A stretch of 12,628 bases of DNA from JADKCL01 sp046050405. GTDB taxonomy: Bacteria > Bacteroidota > Bacteroidia > J057 > JADKCL01. Both the position numbers and the translations under genes were made by a program. The DNA is taken from contig JBJOPY010000164.1 of NCBI GenBank assembly GCA_046050405.1, positions 1-12,628 of the forward strand, in the 5' to 3' direction. Shown here piece by piece: positions 11,301 through 12,628 of the stretch. The notes under the pieces are model-generated. The model did no database searches. It was not told the DNA's origin and saw only the letters and a program-made list of their open reading frames with translations. Within the stretch, counting starts at the first letter, position 1. Each line of letters opens with the position of its first letter.

Positions 11301-12628
11301 TTGAGGGTGGTCAGGTACTGTTGCTTGGGGCTGGTGGGCTTTTCGGGTATGGTCATGGTAAGCCAGCCCACCGCCAACAAAGGAGCTATGTAGGCATTGT
11401 AGTTTTTAACATTGTTTACAAGACCAATCTCTGTCATCATTTCATTCCTTCCCCGCTTGTTAATGGCTGACTTAAGTGCAAGTCTCATTTTCTTGGCTAC
11501 ACCCTTGGCTATCCTTTTTGCTATATCTCCAGCTATATCTCCAGCTATATCTCCAGCTATATCTCCAGCTATATCTCCAGCTATATCTCCAGCTATATCT
11601 CCAGCGACACCTCTATCGATGGCATTAGATATTGCTATCACTTGATTATCAACATTTTTTATGCTGTCAGCTATATCTCTGGCGGTATTGTCCAAGAGTA
11701 ATCCCAGTAGATGATCAATCGCTTGAATGTCCCATTTTACCGACTGAAGCTCAATTCTAATGGAACCGGATGCTTCGAATGCCGGATGGATAAAGAGCTC
11801 CACCTCGAAAATGGTGCGATCATCGTCTGTGTGGAAACGTGGAGCAGGCGATCCATTCTCCTTCAAAGCCTTTAAAATGGTGGGAATGCCGGTTGCGCGG
11901 CCTTCGGTCAGATCCAGTTCTTTCAGAAATTCGCCCAGCCTGCGGTTTCGGTAGCGCCTGCTGCGAACCATGCCTTGACTGAATGCCTCTAGGCGTATGG
12001 AGCGGTCGGGGCCGCCGTGGTTGAGGAAAATAATGGAGCTGGGATAGATTCTGATTTCTATGGGTTCACGTTGCTGATAATCCCGGTGATAAAAAGCATT
12101 CACCAAGGTTTCTTCAATGGCTTGGTAAGGATAGCTGGCAATACGGGTGCTTTCAGCCCTGTTGGCTGGTTTGATGACCTTCTCTTGAATGAGCTTATCT
12201 TTCAGAAACTTGAGGGTCCGGGCAATTTGTTCGGGTACCGGTCCAGTGATGGGTTCTTGGTCAAAATGGTCACCGGCATCTCCACCAGGAAACGCCACAA
12301 TGTCCACCTGCGTATAGGGGAAAAACTTTTCGGGTCGTTCAGCAAACAGCATCAATCCCACGTTCCTGGGAAAAATATGCTCGTTTGGGCCGGATATGAG
12401 CTCCATTTGCCCTAGCAACTCCCGATCAGGAATTTTACCCACTTGCTCGGCTAACCGGCTTTTCACTTTCACCAAATAATCTTTCACCAGCACCATGGAA
12501 ATGTTTTCCATCTTCGCCTGTGTATTCGCCCTGTCGTCAAATGGAATTTGGTTGGCCAGTGCGATTAATTCCTGTTGTTCTTCCGTATTGGCTTTGATTG
12601 AGTTCGCATACTTTCGGATATAGTAGAA
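11240..12628 (-). CDS. AlbA_2 / ATPase-like / winged-helix protein, 5' end outside window
   Basis: The frame stays open through the right edge, so the ATG at 12511 is internal. At least 462 residues are visible. The first ones, 'FYYIRKYANSIKANTEEQQE' and 'NQIPFDDR', are the end of an AlbA_2 (Schlafen-like) putative nucleic-acid-binding domain. Counting from Met 12511: 'LMLFAERPEKFFPYTQVDIV' (53-72); the ATPase-fold part 'AIEETLVNAFYHRDY' (131-145), 'LNHGGPDR' (163-170), 'YRNRRLGEFLKELDLTEGRATGIPTI' spanning 187-212, and 'IFEVEL' (234-239). A linker with seven AGDI units (303-330) follows, then a basic helix and a C-terminal winged helix, 'NYNAYIAPLLAVGWLTMTIP' (370-389) with 'PKQQYLTTLKG' (395-405). 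COG2865-type proteins have this layout and are annotated as regulators or ATP-binding proteins; some sit in defence islands. Base composition is more AT-rich than the neighbours, and it borders an IS relic, so it is probably transferred DNA. Substrate and target are unknown. Confidence 0.88.
   Translation of the reverse strand, partial: FYYIRKYANSIKANTEEQQELIALANQIPFDDRANTQAKMENISMVLVKDYLVKVKSRLAEQVGKIPDRELLGQMELISGPNEHIFPRNVGLMLFAERPEKFFPYTQVDIVAFPGGDAGDHFDQEPITGPVPEQIARTLKFLKDKLIQEKVIKPANRAESTRIASYPYQAIEETLVNAFYHRDYQQREPIEIRIYPSSIIFLNHGGPDRSIRLEAFSQGMVRSRRYRNRRLGEFLKELDLTEGRATGIPTILKALKENGSPAPRFHTDDDRTIFEVELFIHPAFEASGSIRIELQSVKWDIQAIDHLLGLLLDNTARDIADSIKNVDNQVIAISNAIDRGVAGDIAGDIAGDIAGDIAGDIAGDIAGDIAKRIAKGVAKKMRLALKSAINKRGRNEMMTEIGLVNNVKNYNAYIAPLLAVGWLTMTIPEKPTSPKQQYLTTLKGRLVLEFLKRNVKGAHQKK
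11521..11604 (-). repeat. Seven perfect 12-bp tandem repeats encoding AGDI
   Basis: CTATATCTCCAG on the plus strand is repeated seven times without a single change. On the coding (minus) strand each unit encodes four residues, giving (AGDI)x7. A diverged copy, CTATATCTCTGG, lies at 11672-11683, within 'ARDIADS'. The unit is a multiple of three, so copy number can change without breaking the frame. Confidence 0.97.

Noticed and set aside
11521..11604. CRISPR-like array
   Set aside because: The 12-bp units are directly adjacent, with no unique spacers, and are in frame inside a coding sequence.
11412..11645. Plus-strand ORF with ISPA repeats
   Set aside because: It is the mirror of the AGDI repeat on the opposite strand of a well-supported gene; the rest has no protein character.

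Overview
The window most likely comes from a Bacteroidota chromosome of fairly high GC. Three things point there. It carries a bacillithiol gene (bshC) and an ftsY-rimO pair typical of that phylum. Most starts lack a Shine-Dalgarno sequence. TAnnTTTG-type promoter boxes lie upstream of several genes. Saprospirales-like relatives are a guess from protein character only.

Left part (1-2414). The tail of an unidentified gene (1-108) converges with a 38-residue membrane protein gene on the minus strand (177-293), with two hairpins between them. A 494-base gap holding an AT-rich inverted repeat leads to a 181-residue conserved-looking protein of unknown function with a CarD/UvrD-tail-like N-terminus (788-1333). 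Next comes about 490 bases with only weak signals: overlapping hairpins and a 23-residue hydrophobic ORF. A minus-strand LEA14-type lipoprotein gene (1821-2414) follows.

Middle (2415-4258). A divergent intergenic region separates the lipoprotein from a GT-B glycosyltransferase of the sterol/macrolide glucosyltransferase type. Its stop codon overlaps the start of a 48-residue single-span membrane protein.

Housekeeping block (4478-10874). ftsY (signal recognition particle receptor) and rimO (ribosomal protein S12 methylthiotransferase) are followed, nearly without gaps, by a DUF445 membrane protein, bshC (last step of bacillithiol synthesis), 5-formyltetrahydrofolate cyclo-ligase and a PspC-domain membrane protein. 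Three of the junctions after rimO are overlaps or gaps under 25 bases, so rimO to pspC probably forms one transcript. It ends at a strong hairpin that overlaps the pspC stop codon.

Right end (10875-12628). This is an accessory region: a broken IS3-family orfA remnant, then a more AT-rich minus-strand gene that runs off the window. That gene encodes an AlbA_2/ATPase-like/winged-helix protein with seven perfect 12-bp tandem repeats encoding AGDI. It is the likeliest recently acquired DNA here. I found no CRISPR array, tRNA, rRNA or complete mobile element, and no clearly new multi-gene system. The best leads are the repeat-bearing AlbA_2 protein, the glycosyltransferase with its coupled small membrane protein, and the unusual 5' end of bshC.
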